The notes under the pieces were generated by a model, which saw only the letters and a program-made list of their open reading frames with translations, did no database searches and was not told the DNA's origin. Positions 23,401 to 36,890 of a DNA stretch of 64,000 nt are shown one piece after another. Numbering within the stretch: the first letter of the stretch is position 1; each line of letters begins with the position of its first letter. The stretch is from Struthidea cinerea (taxonomy: Eukaryota; Chordata; Aves; Passeriformes; Corcoracidae): contig VZTI01004088.1 of NCBI GenBank assembly GCA_013397865.1, positions 2,928,322 through 2,992,321 on the forward strand, written 5' to 3'. The translations under genes were made by a program, and so were the position numbers.

Positions 23401-26400
23401 TATGTATAGCTCAGAAGGAGCAAGGATTGATATGGTGAAGTGACTACAGCAATATGTGTTTCAGGTTCTTGTGGATTCCAGGGGAGGTATCACATTAAAC
23501 TCCTAAACTGATGCAGCCATGATCTGACCTTCTTCCTTCAGACACATTTATCCAACACCAGGTGTTGCCATCATTGTGCAGTCAAGCCAACAGTGGAGGT
23601 TTTCTTCTCAGTAAAGTGCATGTGTGTGGGGCAGATTTGTTTCCCTGTTCTTGCCTCTTAGTTTACTCTGACCACACACAGCTCAGAATCTTCCTAAATC
23701 ATCTTAGTGCTCCAGGAGCTGCAGCTCAACTTTTGCTCAGGAGATCCTATTAACTGTACCTGACCAAAGAATTTTCCAAGCCTTTCAATAATAAAATCAT
23801 GCTATTGGCATTTTCTTCCCTGTGATCACCACCCTGAAGACACTGATCTGGTTCAAATGTCAGATGTTTATCTGCTCTGTGTGTCACTGAATAGCAGTAG
23901 CCCGGACATGTTTCCAAGCTTTCCTAGGAAGAGTGTTAGAGGACCAAATTATTTTACCAACTAATTTTTCTAGGCCAGCTTCTAAATTTAAAATAGTTTC
24001 TTTCCTTTTCCTTGCACCAGACCCTCTATCATTGCCAACATCTATGCTTGGATCCCAGTCAGAACTTTCTCAGCCCATCTCTAATGATCATTTAAGATCC
24101 ATTAAGTGTTGTCAGGGTAATAAAGGCTGCACAAGCCAGGAAGAAGATCTGCTTTCTACTGATTATATGAAATTCAACCTATGCATCCCCAGCATTTACA
24201 GATAAAAATTTTCACGTAGAGACTGCCTTCTTTGGAACCTTCTCTGCTGTAATATTTATCTGTTTCATTATAACTACTTTAGTATTTTTTAACATTTCTG
24301 TCAAAAGGAATTGCATCTGCGTCACCTAATGTGTACTAATTTGCAAATTAATTCTATTAACCAAATTGGGCTTAACTGATCCGTGTTGTCCAATTATTCA
24401 TCTGACTCACCCATCCACACACAGAGAGTAGCCTCAATGGGTTATTGTTCTATTCCTTTTCAATCACAAACCAGCTGCTAGTTTTCCCCAGCTGTGAGGC
24501 TGAGATCAAACACTAGGACTGCTGAAGATGCCTCACTCCAAATGAGAGTATGAGATGCAGGGAATTTAATGCTGCCTCAAGTGTCACAAGGTGGTGCAGA
24601 ATGACATGGCTTGGAGACCACAGCAGCATTTCAAGGCTCTGTTCGGTCCCAGCTTGAGAGTGTTTTCCTGTGTACTGTGACATCTGTCCTGGGCTTCGCA
24701 GTGAGTGTTACAGCGGTACTTGGAACGTGTAAAGGAGAGCAGAACAAAGAACCAGGCCCCCTTACGGCCTCCATTGATGGAGCAGCCCCAAGCATAACAT
24801 AATGCTACTCCCTCACAATTCAAAACAAGAAGGGGTTTGGTGAGATTTTGGTTTCCCTTAGCTCTTCATGAATGCACAGAGCATGGCCTGTAGGGATCTA
24901 AAGACCTAAGGAGGACCTGTTCCTGCCCCGTTCCAGGTGTGAGTAGGAAAGGTCACACTAAGATGCTTTGGGATGTGCAGATGGATCTGTGCCAGTCTGA
25001 GGCTTCCCTGACCAACTTTTCCAGCTGAGAAACCTGGATCTTAAATTTTATGCAGAAGTTAGTTTTTTGGTAAGTGATAGCATCTTGGGGTATTTAAAAT
25101 GCAACTCTAGTAAAGGACAGTTCCAGAGACTACGAAATGAACCTTTGATGTTGGGACCTTTACATCCCTTGCAAATACTTTTCCTCTTTGCCATGGGAGA
25201 GCTTTCTTGGGTGGTACCTTGAGCAGAGGGAGACACAGCAGGCACCTCAAATACATCCGTGTAGTTTGAGTTGAGGTTAGAGCTAAATCTAAGAGGCTGA
25301 GGCTTTTGTCATTATTCCAGTGCAAAAGGAACAGCTGATCTGAGTCACAGACAATGTGAAGGATCCTGGCATCGTCAAATAAAAACCCTAAATAGGATTT
25401 AACTTAGCTTCTCTAAGCCAACAGCATCTTACTTGAGCTGTCACATGATTCTGAAATGGGTCCAAATCTTATACAACCTCCTAAGTCCACCCTTAGTAAG
25501 CTCAGTAAAATATTAATTTTCAATGCTGCTGTCATATGAAAAGCTGAAAGTACCAGTGGAGTGTATTGATTTCTAAAAGTGAAAATTAAGTCTCAAGGGA
25601 GTCTGGCTAGCTTGGAGGGCTGCATAATGCACTGATGAACCTGACAGCCATTGCTGTCTCCAGAAGAGAATGGTGGCTCATGGCTGTAGAATGTTTCTCA
25701 CTTTTGGCACACTCTCAGGGACTAAAAGCCTTGACCTGCAGAGTTTTCTGGGCATTCATCTCAAAGGGAGCAGACACTTGAAAATCATTGCAATTCTGGG
25801 CTAAAAATCTTCAGTTCTTGATACTTAAATCTTTTTTTTTGTTTGTTTTAGAGGGTGTTCTGTTGCTGAAAATCTCTCTTTAAGAGCCTTAATAGAGATG
25901 GATAGCAATTTAAGAACTACATAAAGGAAAATATATTTTCATCATTGAGAGGATTGATTTACAATTTTCAAGATAAAAAACGTATTTCAAATTCAATGAT
26001 TGCTTCTCTTCCTTAGTATGTTTAAGCAACATCAACATAGCTCAGAAAAACTGCAGGAGTGATTCCCAAAGTGTCTTTGAAAATACCATCCTTTTTGTGC
26101 TCTGAATACTGCCGAAGCTTCTCAGAACAACTTTTTAATTAAAGCAAAAAAAGTGCTACTCACCACAGAACTGAAGTGGCCTCCTCTTTGCTTTCTAAAC
26201 AGGAATTATGATTTCATCTCCTTGATCACCACTTCTACTAAGCAAGAATCAAAAGCAATCAAGTCTGAAGGACCATAGGAATCTCAGATTAATACAATCA
26301 GCCTGACAGTAGGGAGACTTCTTTTTTTGGTATCAAAATAGCAAATAATAATGCCAAGTAGGTTGGGTTTTTTTTAAAATATTTTTATTACCTCTTGCTT

Positions 26401-27699
26401 CACACCATTAAATGCTTTGGAAGAAAGGTACAGTAACTGCAGCTATTATGGTTAAACTTTAGATGAATGTACTTGTCAGAACACAAATGAAATCCTATAT
26501 CACTTCGCTCATTTTGTTTTGTTTTCCCCATCCTAAATGAAATTACAGAGAATTAAATTTTTGAAGCATGACCATTGCACAGAGAATTATTCAGCTAAGA
26601 GTTGGCCGCCTGCAAGAGGTTCTCTCCTCCCTCCCCTTAAGCTTGTTATTTATTGTCTCTGTTACTAATTAGGTTTCCTGACTTAAACTTAGTTTGCAGA
26701 TGATGGATTTTAAAGAATATTGTAAGGGACAGGACATCAAGGTCAATATTTGAAATTGGCAGAGAAGTAACCTTCAGAGGGCTCATGCTCTGTGATAGCC
26801 CAGGAGAGGGAGAGGCTGTGAGCTGAGTAGACAGTCTTGTTAGTGGGTTTTGTTGGTTTTTTGAGGGTTTTTTTGGGTTTTCTGGGTTTTTTTGTTGGTT
26901 TCTTTTTTCACCCTTAAACCACAGCATGCAGCAAATAGCACTGCTGGTAGTGACACCATGGTTATGAAAGTTAAAAGCCTGACTCATTAAAAGCAGCACC
27001 TGGCATGTGAAGGGCTTCCCCAGGCATCTGGGAAATGCTTCAGGGTGGAAAAACAGTATATTTTCTTACAATCTGAGGGTAAATGGACAAGGAGCACAAG
27101 GGAGAGGGAAGCACTATAAGCATTTTAGATAAACATTGACTGCTTTATTGCTGATTGAGAATTCAGACAGGAGCTTTGCAGGGCTGAACCGAGAAGAGTC
27201 ATAATTGGATCCATGGCTAATTCTGCAGCAGTGAGGTGCAGTAGCAGCTTATCTTTCATATGTATAAAATGGAAAATTCCACTTCAGTCCAGTTCTGGTG
27301 CTAGATCTACTTTAAATAGCTATTTTCTCCTCCACTAGACCTAATGACTTCATTACAGTCTCTTGTGATAGAAGGCACTGCTTGGAGCAAATAGGGTGAT
27401 CGGAGTATGGTTCTCCACTGGTTTCATGGTTCAGGGCACCCTCTCAGGAGCAGAGTTTCACCATTTGGCCTATGGGGGCTAGGAACCATAAGAGGAGTAT
27501 TGTCTGTGAATAAGCCCAGGATGAAAGAGCAAAAATTATTTTAGACTATGTGTACTTTTGGTGGAGTCTCTCTTTCTGAGAGATTTGAGCTGTTTGTTCA
27601 AAGAGATTGGACAGTTTCCTTCCCTGAATGATGTGGTGGTGCCAGAATTTTTCTTCTTTGACTTCTACAATACTTTTCCTTTTGACATGACAAACTGAG
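20451..27699. other. Intergenic sequence, no gene recognised
   Basis: This is 7.2 kb between the unidentified block and a CR1 element. The open frames on both strands are short, show no family motifs and are not joined by splice sites into a longer protein. The minus-strand Lys/Pro/Asn-rich frame at 26646-26999 is produced by a T/G tract. A GGG-containing T/G-rich tract lies at 26845-26900. Confidence 0.6.
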
Positions 27700-27904
27700 G
27701 CTCTAACTTGTGACCAGCCCAGAAGTGCTCAGGCAGTTGGAATAGATTGATCATTGTAGGCCCCTTCCAACAGAACTAATATATTGTGTTGTATTGTATC
27801 GCATTGTATTGCATTGTATTGCATTGCATTGTATTGAATTGTATTGTATTGTATTCTATCCTATTCTATTCTATTCTATTCCATTCCATTCTACTCTGTT
27901 CTAG
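27700..27904 (+). mobile_element. CR1 LINE 3' end (sense) with expanded pentanucleotide tail
   Basis: The CR1 3' signature cagttggaatagattgatca, then ttgtaggccccttccaacag, is followed directly by a tail of about 120 bp. That tail is made of TATTG repeats changing into TATTC repeats (27781-27903). CR1 elements normally end in a few copies of an 8-bp or shorter repeat; here the tail has expanded into a degenerate pentanucleotide satellite. The element is 5'-truncated; any older body may extend left to about 27560, but I cannot fix that end. Confidence 0.82.
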
Positions 27905-29084
27905 ATCCAGGGTGCCATGTCCAGGGCTGGGAATCTGTGATGATTGTTACTGGAGGCTCTTTTTTCATCATCAGCTGCATTTGCAAAGATATACAAACTC
28001 TTGGCTAGATCTCCAAAGGCTTATGTAAGACTTCTTCCTGTGAAATGCAGGTGGCTGGGGCTCAAGCCTTGAGAATCTGCCCTAAGAAATCGAATAAGTT
28101 GTAATTGTTATGACTCATTCATACACAAAGCTATAGCCAGGATGACAATCTGAAAAAAACTTGGAATCACCCTTCAGCTGGTTTACAGAATATTCCAGTA
28201 AATCATGCAGTACTGATGGAACAACCCAGGTATTTCAGGTGGTTTTTGCTCCGTACTTGCTTGTGATATCTTGGTATTTATATATGCAAAGTCTCTATTT
28301 TTCACACTGGGATTAAGTGGAGGGAATCACTCATTTCAATCACTCTTGCATTAGTAATAACTCAGCTCTCCCCAGCAGGTTGATTAGGTACCCTGGGTAA
28401 GACAGCTGTAGGATCTGCTGTGACAGGAGAGAGTGACTGTTTGCTGAAACACTGCTGTCCATGGAGGTGGTTCATTTGGGAAATGTCAGCAGTGGGTGAG
28501 ATGGAAAGGATGTGTTTGAGAGCTTAGAAGCTAATGATGGGACATGCTTCTTGATACACGAGAAAGCAGAGGACTTGGGGTAATTGTCTCTGTTTTTATT
28601 CCGAGTCACTGCTCTTTATTGGATTAGCCAAGCTAAAATCCCCTCTAAATTAATGCTCAGGAACAAAACATTTGTAACAAAAGAAATAATATTTACGTAA
28701 TTAAATTTGTTTGTCCTCAAATTATCAGATCTCCTTTGCTGTCACAGAGAGTCATATTTTAAAATTTGCATACTTTGATACTACATTCAATTCCAGCATA
28801 TACAGCTTTAAGTTGTCACTGAAGTATTGAAACAACCATTTTATGCTTTTGTGAGGCAAACTGAATAAGGGACTTGTATAGATCTAATCTGTAATATACA
28901 AATAGGGAAAAAAATTGTTTAATCTGTGATATTCATTGAAATACAGTGATTACAGTGACTCTAGTAATTGTCAGCAGCCAAATGACCTTCATGGGAATGC
29001 CCTGGGACAGGACATGGAGAAGAGAGGTCTGACTTCCATCTTCTTGGTCCCAGACTAGCACCAGTGTTAGACAAAGCATCTGTG

Positions 29085-29195
29085 TCTCAATTCCTTCATC
29101 ATTGTGCAAGGGAGGTGAGACTAACCTCCCTCAGAGCAATTTCATAAAAATGAGGTTTATATTTGTAAAGCCCTCTGAGAACTGTCAAAGGAACT
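29085..29195 (+). repeat. Possible eroded MIR-type SINE
   Basis: The motif order atctgtgtctcaattccttc, ggaggtgagactaacctccc and atttgtaaagccctctgaga resembles the MIR order of a CTCAGTTTCC block, a CTACCTC block and a TGTAAAG-GC block. The identity is low. Confidence 0.4.
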
Positions 29196-32151
29196 TGCCC
29201 ACCCCCTTGTCTCCATGTAAAGATTTGTGCATAAAAGATGGTTCAAAAGGAATTTGAAGGGCCCAAGAGGTGGAGATCTGAGGTAGCTATGGGGTCTCAA
29301 TGGGATAGTGGACGAAATTTTATATGGACCAGTAAGCAAAACAAATAAAGCCAAACCAAACATTTGTTTGGCAGTTTTTAGTAGATTCCAGTACTTCTAG
29401 AGAGGAGGTTACCTACTCAACAAACAGATAAACTTTTTCTGGATGCGATACCTGACTTGGAGGGCATATCAAAAGAAATGAAAAAGTAGATTAACTCACA
29501 TACCACATGGGGCAGAAGGAATTTAATTTATTGAAACTTTACAGATTGCATCATGTTTTGAAATTCAGAAGTGAACTTATAGTCCAGATTGAGTCTGACT
29601 GTACTTCATGCCAAAAAGACTGATTATAGCCTAAAAAGGGCAACTTGATATGTTTTCATAACAGTATTTTGTTAGTGTTTATAGGCAGCCAAATGCCAAA
29701 CAGAAGATTAATTGAAGCAACAGTCAGGGAAGAGCTGAAGTTTGGCTGGGAAGTCCTTAATGTGCAAAATACAAATTGTGCATCACTGTCCGTGACCCAT
29801 AAGCATTTTTGGGATGAAATATTTCTTCCTGTTAAGAAGCAAAGAGATGTTCTTAAATTTAAACAGAGGGGGAAATTGGGAAAGAGAGGTCTTAGTAATA
29901 AAAAGGCAGAAGAAGGAAGCATGACAGGCTGTGGGAATAGTTTGCATTTTCTCTAGAGAGATGGCTTTTAGTTTTCTGAGCACCTGATGCCTTCAGTGTT
30001 TTGTATCACTAAAGTTCTGGACCCTGAGCTACCAGCGGTCATTCATGACATGGTACATGTCTGATCCCTTTAGGGTAATTTGTATGCCTGAAGTAGCTCC
30101 TTGGTGTAGGTAGGACACCTGCCTGTGATGCAGGAGGGGAACATTAAGTTTCTGCTTCTTCACAAGGGAGTTGTAGCCCATCTTCCTCCTGAGGAGCAGT
30201 GTGTGCAGTCCCTCTTGTGGGGCAGAATTTGCTGATTGGGGAAACCTCTGCTAAAAATCCAAACTTCTTCACTCCTTCAAAGGTTTGAAATATAGTTACC
30301 GACCACCCCAAAAGACCAAAAAGAGGGGAATTTCCAAATGCCAGAACAAAATCCAGTGCTATTGTTTTACAATCATCATCAGTGATAACTCAGCTTTGGG
30401 TTGGGTGATGGAGTGGGTTCAAAGCAGGAGGGATGAGAGAATCCTGCCCATAAAGGCAATCCAGTCTACATTTTTTCTCCACGTATGTAAGAAAATCGGT
30501 TTTGGGGGGGAAAAATATTGCTGCTAACAAAAGTAGATGTTTTATTTTCCTTAGTTTTGATGAGGTATTTTAGTTAAAGGTTAAGGCTTATATAAAATTC
30601 TGACCCTACAGAAAATATTTTCTCCTCAGATCCAATTTCTACTCAATTTTCCTCAGCAGAACAACTTCAGGCCTCACATGGCAGAGGAGTAACACCTATT
30701 AAGCTTCAGTGGCAGGAAGCGATTAGCTCAGCAAAGATGTCACAGGGCACCTTGCTTGCAGGCATGTGTGTAGAGTAACAATTCAGAGACAATCAGTTAA
30801 AGTCCAAAACAGGCAACTTCTTGATCAATGAAAAAACACACTCAGAAAATTAAATTGCTGAAAGTCAAGCTTGGTCCTTCATCTTCTATAGAGCATGACG
30901 GAGTAGGAAAAGCAATAGTAAACAAGTCTCTGGACTCAGAAGGCCTGCTCCCTGCTGTGCTCCAGATTTCCTGCTCCGTGCCCTCTGTGCCAGCTCTTGC
31001 ACATGTATGAGTCTGTGTTGGAACAATTTAATTACCTATCCCAGAAACAGTGCTGGAGATGCTATGCACTTCACCTAGGGGAAGCTCCAAGGAATCTCCT
31101 AAGGGACCCTATGTAATGCACCCACTTTTCCTGCCATGACTACAAGATCTTCTAAGCTTTTAATCTCAGAAACTTCCTTGGGGGAGGGAAGGAGCAGAAA
31201 TGTACTGAATAGACAGCAAAGCCTTTTGAGGTCGGGCATGGTGATGGTCTCAGGGGTGGAGACAGTGGCACCCACTGGAGTCTGCTGGCCTGCCTGCTCC
31301 TCAGCTTCCCCTTCCTCTTTATGGGATGAGGGTGTGCGACTCTGGTGCTCAGCATGGGCTGGCCTCACTTGCCTGCTTGCTGCACTGTGAGCGTGGTGTG
31401 GAAGAGCCGTCCTGGAGGACAGCTGCTTGGCTCCTTAGTGCCACATAAAGTCAGCGTCCATCGGCTTTGGTGGTGACTGTGTGGGATGGAGAAGGGGGAT
31501 GATGGATGTGCTATTCAAATATATGGGTATTTATACAAAATATAGATGCATGAATGAGTTGTTGCAAGAGAATGAAGTCAGGGCACGTAAGGTCCTTCTA
31601 CAAATGTGTACCCATTTGTACTCTGGCATGAAAATGGGTGTGTTACTTTCGGTGATGATTCACTCAGTGCCAGCTAAGGTACCTCTGTACACTGCTGCAC
31701 TCAGAGCACAGACGTGTCTTCACTCTCTAACTTAATGCTTTTCCACACACAGGGCCCCTGGGAGCCCACAGAATACTTTTTGGGAAGCTGTGAAAGCTGA
31801 AGAAAACAAGCAAGCTTGTATATACCTGCAGCAATCCTTGTGTTTGATGTTTCTAGAGGAGGCTTTCTGCAAACAGGACTGACTGGCTACCACTGCCTTT
31901 GGGCTGTCTGTTGGATGTCTGCTGGGGGTCTGGCTTTGTTTGTTTTGTCCATGTCTTATGAGAAGAACATGACAGAATGGGGATTTAGACAAAAGTAAAT
32001 GTATCCCTGCTTTTTTTTTAAAAAAAAAATTAAAATTTCAAAAGGAAAGTTCTTTTGGAGTGAAACTAATTGTTAAGGGAGGAATAAAGGAAATTGTTTA
32101 CAAATTCTGGGTCATTAGTTCGCAATAAAAGAGAAATTGAATTTATGTAAT

Positions 32152-32166
32152 AGGTCACATAGGTCA
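32152..32166 (+). promoter_or_regulatory. Perfect DR3 nuclear-receptor half-site pair
   Basis: AGGTCA, three bases (CAT), then AGGTCA. A direct repeat of the consensus hexamer with 3-bp spacing is the classical vitamin D receptor/RXR arrangement. It is intergenic, about 13 kb from each gene end. Function is not shown; a perfect 12-base match can arise by chance in a genome. Confidence 0.35.
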
Positions 32167-35100
32167 CACTGTTTAAATTTCAGATTGTGACAGTTTAGAG
32201 GAAAATTTTATCAGCAAACGGTTTGCAGAAGAATGTCCAGATATCAGGGTTTGTTTGGATAAGAAATAATGAGAAATCTTCTTGCATGAAGAATTAAAGA
32301 TCCTAAATGAAGAAACAATGTCAGGTCAGAACATCAGCTGCTCAACTAATTAGCTTAATGGATTTGGCTCTCTCTAGAGAAGAAGTGGTTCTGCATCATT
32401 TTTCCTGGTGGATTTTTGCTTGTTTGTCTTGCTGTTGTTTGGTTGTTTTTAATTCCACATTTGAGCAGTGTTAATTTTAATCTGATTTTTCTGATCCTGT
32501 ATTGTCTCACCACCTCAAAACTTCTGTAGAACATTTTCATGTACAACAAAATCCAAGCCCTGCCAGCATTAAACCATAAGACACAGTTTTAGTTTTATGC
32601 CTGTTGGGGCAGTGGAAGTCTAAGAGGCTTTGCCAATTTTGCTGGACATATTCACACTTTGACCTTTCTTTGCTATGAAACTGATAAATACAGCAAAATC
32701 GGTTTTCACGTCTTCGGGGTAGATAATTTTCTGACTGAAATGCTCCTCTGAGGCCTGTTCTTTTTTTGTTTTATGAACTTTCTCCCCCAGCTAGAAAGAA
32801 AAATAGAAACCTTCCTGTCCTAACTGGTTTGTACAAGCAAATCAAGAAGGGCTGCAGATGTTTAGAGTGGTTACAAGAAAATGCCAGCATTCTCTTTATC
32901 TCTAGGAAAGTTAGAGATACACACAGCCTTTGAACTGCATCATCCATTAAAAAAGAAATGCACTTCTTCCAAAAGGAAAAAATGCCAAGGAAAAAAGCAG
33001 CAAGAAGAGGCAGTAATTTCCACCACAGACAGTGACTGTATAAGGCAAGTACTCAGGTTATGTCAGAAGAGCAAAACAAGAATCAAGCAGTGAAACACTG
33101 CAGAGCAGATCAGAAGAGGAGGGCAGTACATCTAGTACTGCAGTGTGGAGATCCCCTATTTACAGAACATTAATCAGGCAGTGATTGATTTTTAAGGAAA
33201 GGCTGGGTACTGTGGATAAAAGATCATTACTATAATAATGGAGATAAACTGGCGCCCCGGAACCTGTCTGGAGAAGTGTTCTGTATTTGACTAAATAATG
33301 GAGATAAGGTAATGAAAAGCTCTGGGATGCTGGAACCATCCTTGGGCTGCAGGCAGAGGGCACAAGGCTGTGAAGAAGCAACCACAGCCACATGGACAGG
33401 GAGAGGGAATAGGGCAGATACTGGCTCGAAACAGGACCACTTTTTCTTTCCTGGCAGTTTGGTGAAAGGAGAAAAAAAGGATCTTTGTTTTCAATAAAAC
33501 TGAAGATCCTTTGCTCCAGTGGGAGGTGACCTTTTATAAGGTGAAGATCTCAGCTCATTTCTACGAATGGAGCAGATTTATGGCAGTTGCTCTATTTTGC
33601 ATGAAGTAGCACAATTCTATGGGAGGGAGAGATTGCAGCATGAAATCATTAGTGGGGCTAGACTGTGCACTATTTCTGCTCTTCGCTGACAACCAAAAAT
33701 TGATAAGTTACCCATAAGACAGTTCTTTTTTCATTACCTTGGGGCTTTTTTGTGAAGAAAAAAATTCCTATAATCATGGTAGTATGTATACATAGAGTAT
33801 ATATCTATCTATAAAACATGTAAAGTGGAAAAAAAAAAAGCCACTCATGATAGCAGAATCAACTAGTAAAAAATCAAAATATTGAACAAAAGAGAAAAGG
33901 GAAACCAAAAGAGAACAAAATTTTGAAGTGTGGTATCAGTTCTGTTGCCGCCATCATTTGAACTTAGTGACTGAGAAATGGGATCAGACAAATGACCTTT
34001 TTGCCAAGTTTATGCTTTACTACAACATCCACTGCCAGTAAATGTAAGGTACACGTCCCCATGGGGAGTTGAGGGGGCTCTGTCTGAACAGTCACATCTG
34101 CCTTCAGGGAGGTGGTGGGTGCATATGGAAATAATTAGTGCCCTGGGGAACTGGAAAAAAAAATAGTTCTTCCTCCAGCAAACTGTCTTTGTGGGCCCTG
34201 CATTGATGTCTCCAAAGTAGTTGCCTCAGTTTACCTCAACTTTGAGACTCTGTTCACTGATGCTGGCTAAGAGAGAGAGCAGTCATACTCTCTGTGACCC
34301 GTGAGGGATAATGCAAACTCAGCAAGAGGTGATTTGTCTGTTACCTCTTTCACTCACATGGTCCAGGGAGAAACTAAGGCTTTGATGTTCCATGGATTTT
34401 ACAGGATATCTAGAGTTGGGTCCCTTCATCTGTCCAGAGCCTTCAAGTGCAAGCTAAATCCAGGAAACATTTATCCTTGCAACAAAAAAATAAACAAACA
34501 AACAAAATGATGTCCTCTATGATTTGACATCCATGTAGGCAACGAGCAGAGAAGAAATGAATGGTTGTATGAGCTGCAGTGCTGTGTCTGGAGATGAGTA
34601 TCTGGGTACCTGCAGTCCATCAGAGCCTGACATCATCCACAGGCTCTTGTGCCAATAGGTAAGGACAGAATAGCACATCTCTGCAGCCCCACACAGGTAC
34701 CCTCAACCTGCCAGGTGTCACAGGGAAAAGCTCCTACCACAATCCATAATTCCATAAATTCAGTTTCCATAGGGCTGGCAATGTCTCCTGAGGCACTGCT
34801 GGTTTGTGGATGCAGGTGGGGTCCATCGGGGTTCTTTTACATTTATTACAGCTGAGAGAGTTTTGAGTTTGGTCTGAAAATGTGGCTCTTAGCTAAAAAT
34901 CTGTCTTTCTGCTGAGTTATTTTGAATCATAGAGATGGAGAACCAGGAAAAAAACTAACACCTTCCTTTACCAGGCTAGTTTCAGATTTCAAGTGCCCAG
35001 TAGCCTGTATCCTTTATTTTACCAGTAAAACTGATTCCCTGAAAGTTGTACCAAGAATGCACAGGCTGGCTTTGTGCTTACCATTCAGCACTGATCCAAA

Positions 35101-35399
35101 GAGGAGGCCATGATCTGCACCATGCCTTCATCTAAACAGGACAATTTTCCCTCCTGTGCTTTTCCAGAACTGTGACTTTCTCTAAGGATGGCTCCATGCA
35201 GCACAAGGGGCTGTGAAGCTGAGCCAGACTGGTAAGGTGGTGAGCGGGATGGGATGCTCATTGCTCAGCTCTGTTGAGTCAAATATTCAAATGAAAAAGA
35301 TATAGGCATCCACTGAGAAAATCGCATTTAATTAGAAGGGAATAAAAAGGAGACCAGAGCTGTTGCAGAAAGGAAGTCGAATTAATCCATCTGAGAATC

Positions 35400-35515
35400 C
35401 TCTGAATGATTATTATTAATAACACTGAGCACTTATGCAGCATTTTTTGGGTCAAGTTCATTGCTGTAAATCATCACAACAATTGCAGAATGTAGGTTAT
35501 TCTTCAGCACCCACA
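35400..35515 (-). repeat. Possible eroded MIR1_Amn-type SINE, antisense
   Basis: The plus strand reads gattattattaataacactg, then agcacttatgcagcattttt, then taaatcatcacaacaattgc. This resembles the reverse complement of a MIR1_Amn 3' half ((attattat)n, then AGCGCTTT, then CCTCACAACA). It is diverged and the ends are approximate. Confidence 0.4.
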
Positions 35516-36659
35516 TGTCATGTCTAACATATATTAGTGTAGTTATCACTATCATGTGACAAGGGGGTCAATTCTGACTTTGTTATTGAAGGGCTTTTCC
35601 CCTCTATCCTGCAAATAAGAATCTCACCACTTGTGCATCACCTGAGTCTGCTTCCTGGCAAATAAAGTTTGGAATAAAATATACAGAACCAAATATGGAA
35701 TAACTACTTTCGTCTCCAGTGTGTAATTTTAAAGTGTGTTCCTTTATGCAAAAGAGTATTTTAGACAACTCTTTTACACTTTTGTTTCAACAAACATTAT
35801 GTTTCCTACTTCAAGCCCCAGAACTCTGTGTGAAACAGCACATACTCTCTTTGGTCTGGAAAGCCTGAATATGAACCCACCAGCAGCCAAGGTATTACAC
35901 CAGCCAGGTCCATGGGAAACCAGGCACTGAAATAAGTACACTTAGTGCACCACCCTGTAAAACCCAGGAACCACACAACTCTGCTCCCCCTCCTCAATTC
36001 TTCAGGTCTGGCAGCTTCAGCAGATCCTCAATCATTAACAGCCATGATCATATGCTGGGCACTGCACTTTCTGCAACACCTTTAATAGTTAGAATTCCCT
36101 TCTCTGATCTAATATCAAGGGTTTGCAGCCTCAGCTGGTGATCTGTTTCATTCACACACCTTATTTACAGTCCATTGTCTTAATTCAGTTACAGCTGAAA
36201 ATTAATACAGGTCAAAGCGAGATTTTACATTATGATTGTTTTCCAGACACACTCTGGAGACTGATGCATAATCTGACAGAGAGAAACTATTCTGAAGCAG
36301 ACCTCACCCTGCATAGACAAGTTGTTTGCATAAGCAGGAGATCAGTTAACAGGTTGGATAAACAATTGTGAAACAGCTATTTTTAAAAAAATCTGTTCAT
36401 GCTGCAAATAACATCAACAGGAACATTCCTGGAATAAAGGCGTATTTTCCTGGAGTAAATGTGCTTGAGAGTCTGAAATGTTTGGGAAAGGTGGGTTGGT
36501 AGCTAGTATATTTCAAATTCTCTTTTCCTTCTGATTTTTTTAAAAAATTTCTTCTGATTAAATGCAAGTCAAGGCAGAAAATCCCTGAAAACACAAACCA
36601 AACTGAGTGCTGATTGTTTTTAAGCTTTCCTAAGCTGATGGACTGTCATGTTGTTTTCA

Positions 36660-36890
36660 GCTGCTCGGTTCCCTTGGAGAAAGGGCACGTCTGTGCAGTG
36701 CGTGCTGAATTCAGGTGACGGTGACAGACTGCAGCCATCAGAAGGGTTGAGTTGGCTTTTTGGGCAGCTCCGGTCATTGCTGTTGACAGCGTGTGACCAG
36801 CCAAGTTGGGCAGACGTGCAGCTCCACGCCCTGAGGCGACTCAGCTCGAAGGGCGTTCGCTGCCTCGCTTACGCCTCTGAGTTATTTCCC
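36660..36890. promoter_or_regulatory. CpG-dense patch in the intergenic gap
   Basis: By direct count there are about 14 CpG dinucleotides in 230 bases, several times the density of the surrounding AT-rich DNA. The C+G content is also higher. It carries an 83-codon plus-strand open frame without recognisable domains. It could be an orphan CpG island, an enhancer, a promoter of a noncoding transcript, or a GC-rich repeat relic. Confidence 0.35.

Larger units (their letters stand above)
27905..36645. other. Intergenic sequence, no gene recognised
   Basis: This stretch of 8.7 kb contains two eroded SINE-like stretches (about 29085-29195 and 35400-35515), a DR3 half-site pair (32152-32166) and homopolymer tracts such as T9A10 near 32011-32029. 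No exon set, RNA gene or intact element is recognised. The open frames at 29645-29956 and 31136-31390 are not supported by any motif or splice pattern. Confidence 0.6.

Noticed and set aside
26646..26999. 117-codon minus-strand frame rich in Pro/Asn/Lys
   Set aside because: The biased part is the complement of a T/G simple tract.
27786..28028. Plus-strand frame of repeated Cys-Ile-Val-Leu-like residues
   Set aside because: It is a translation of the TATTG/TATTC repeat tail of the CR1 element.
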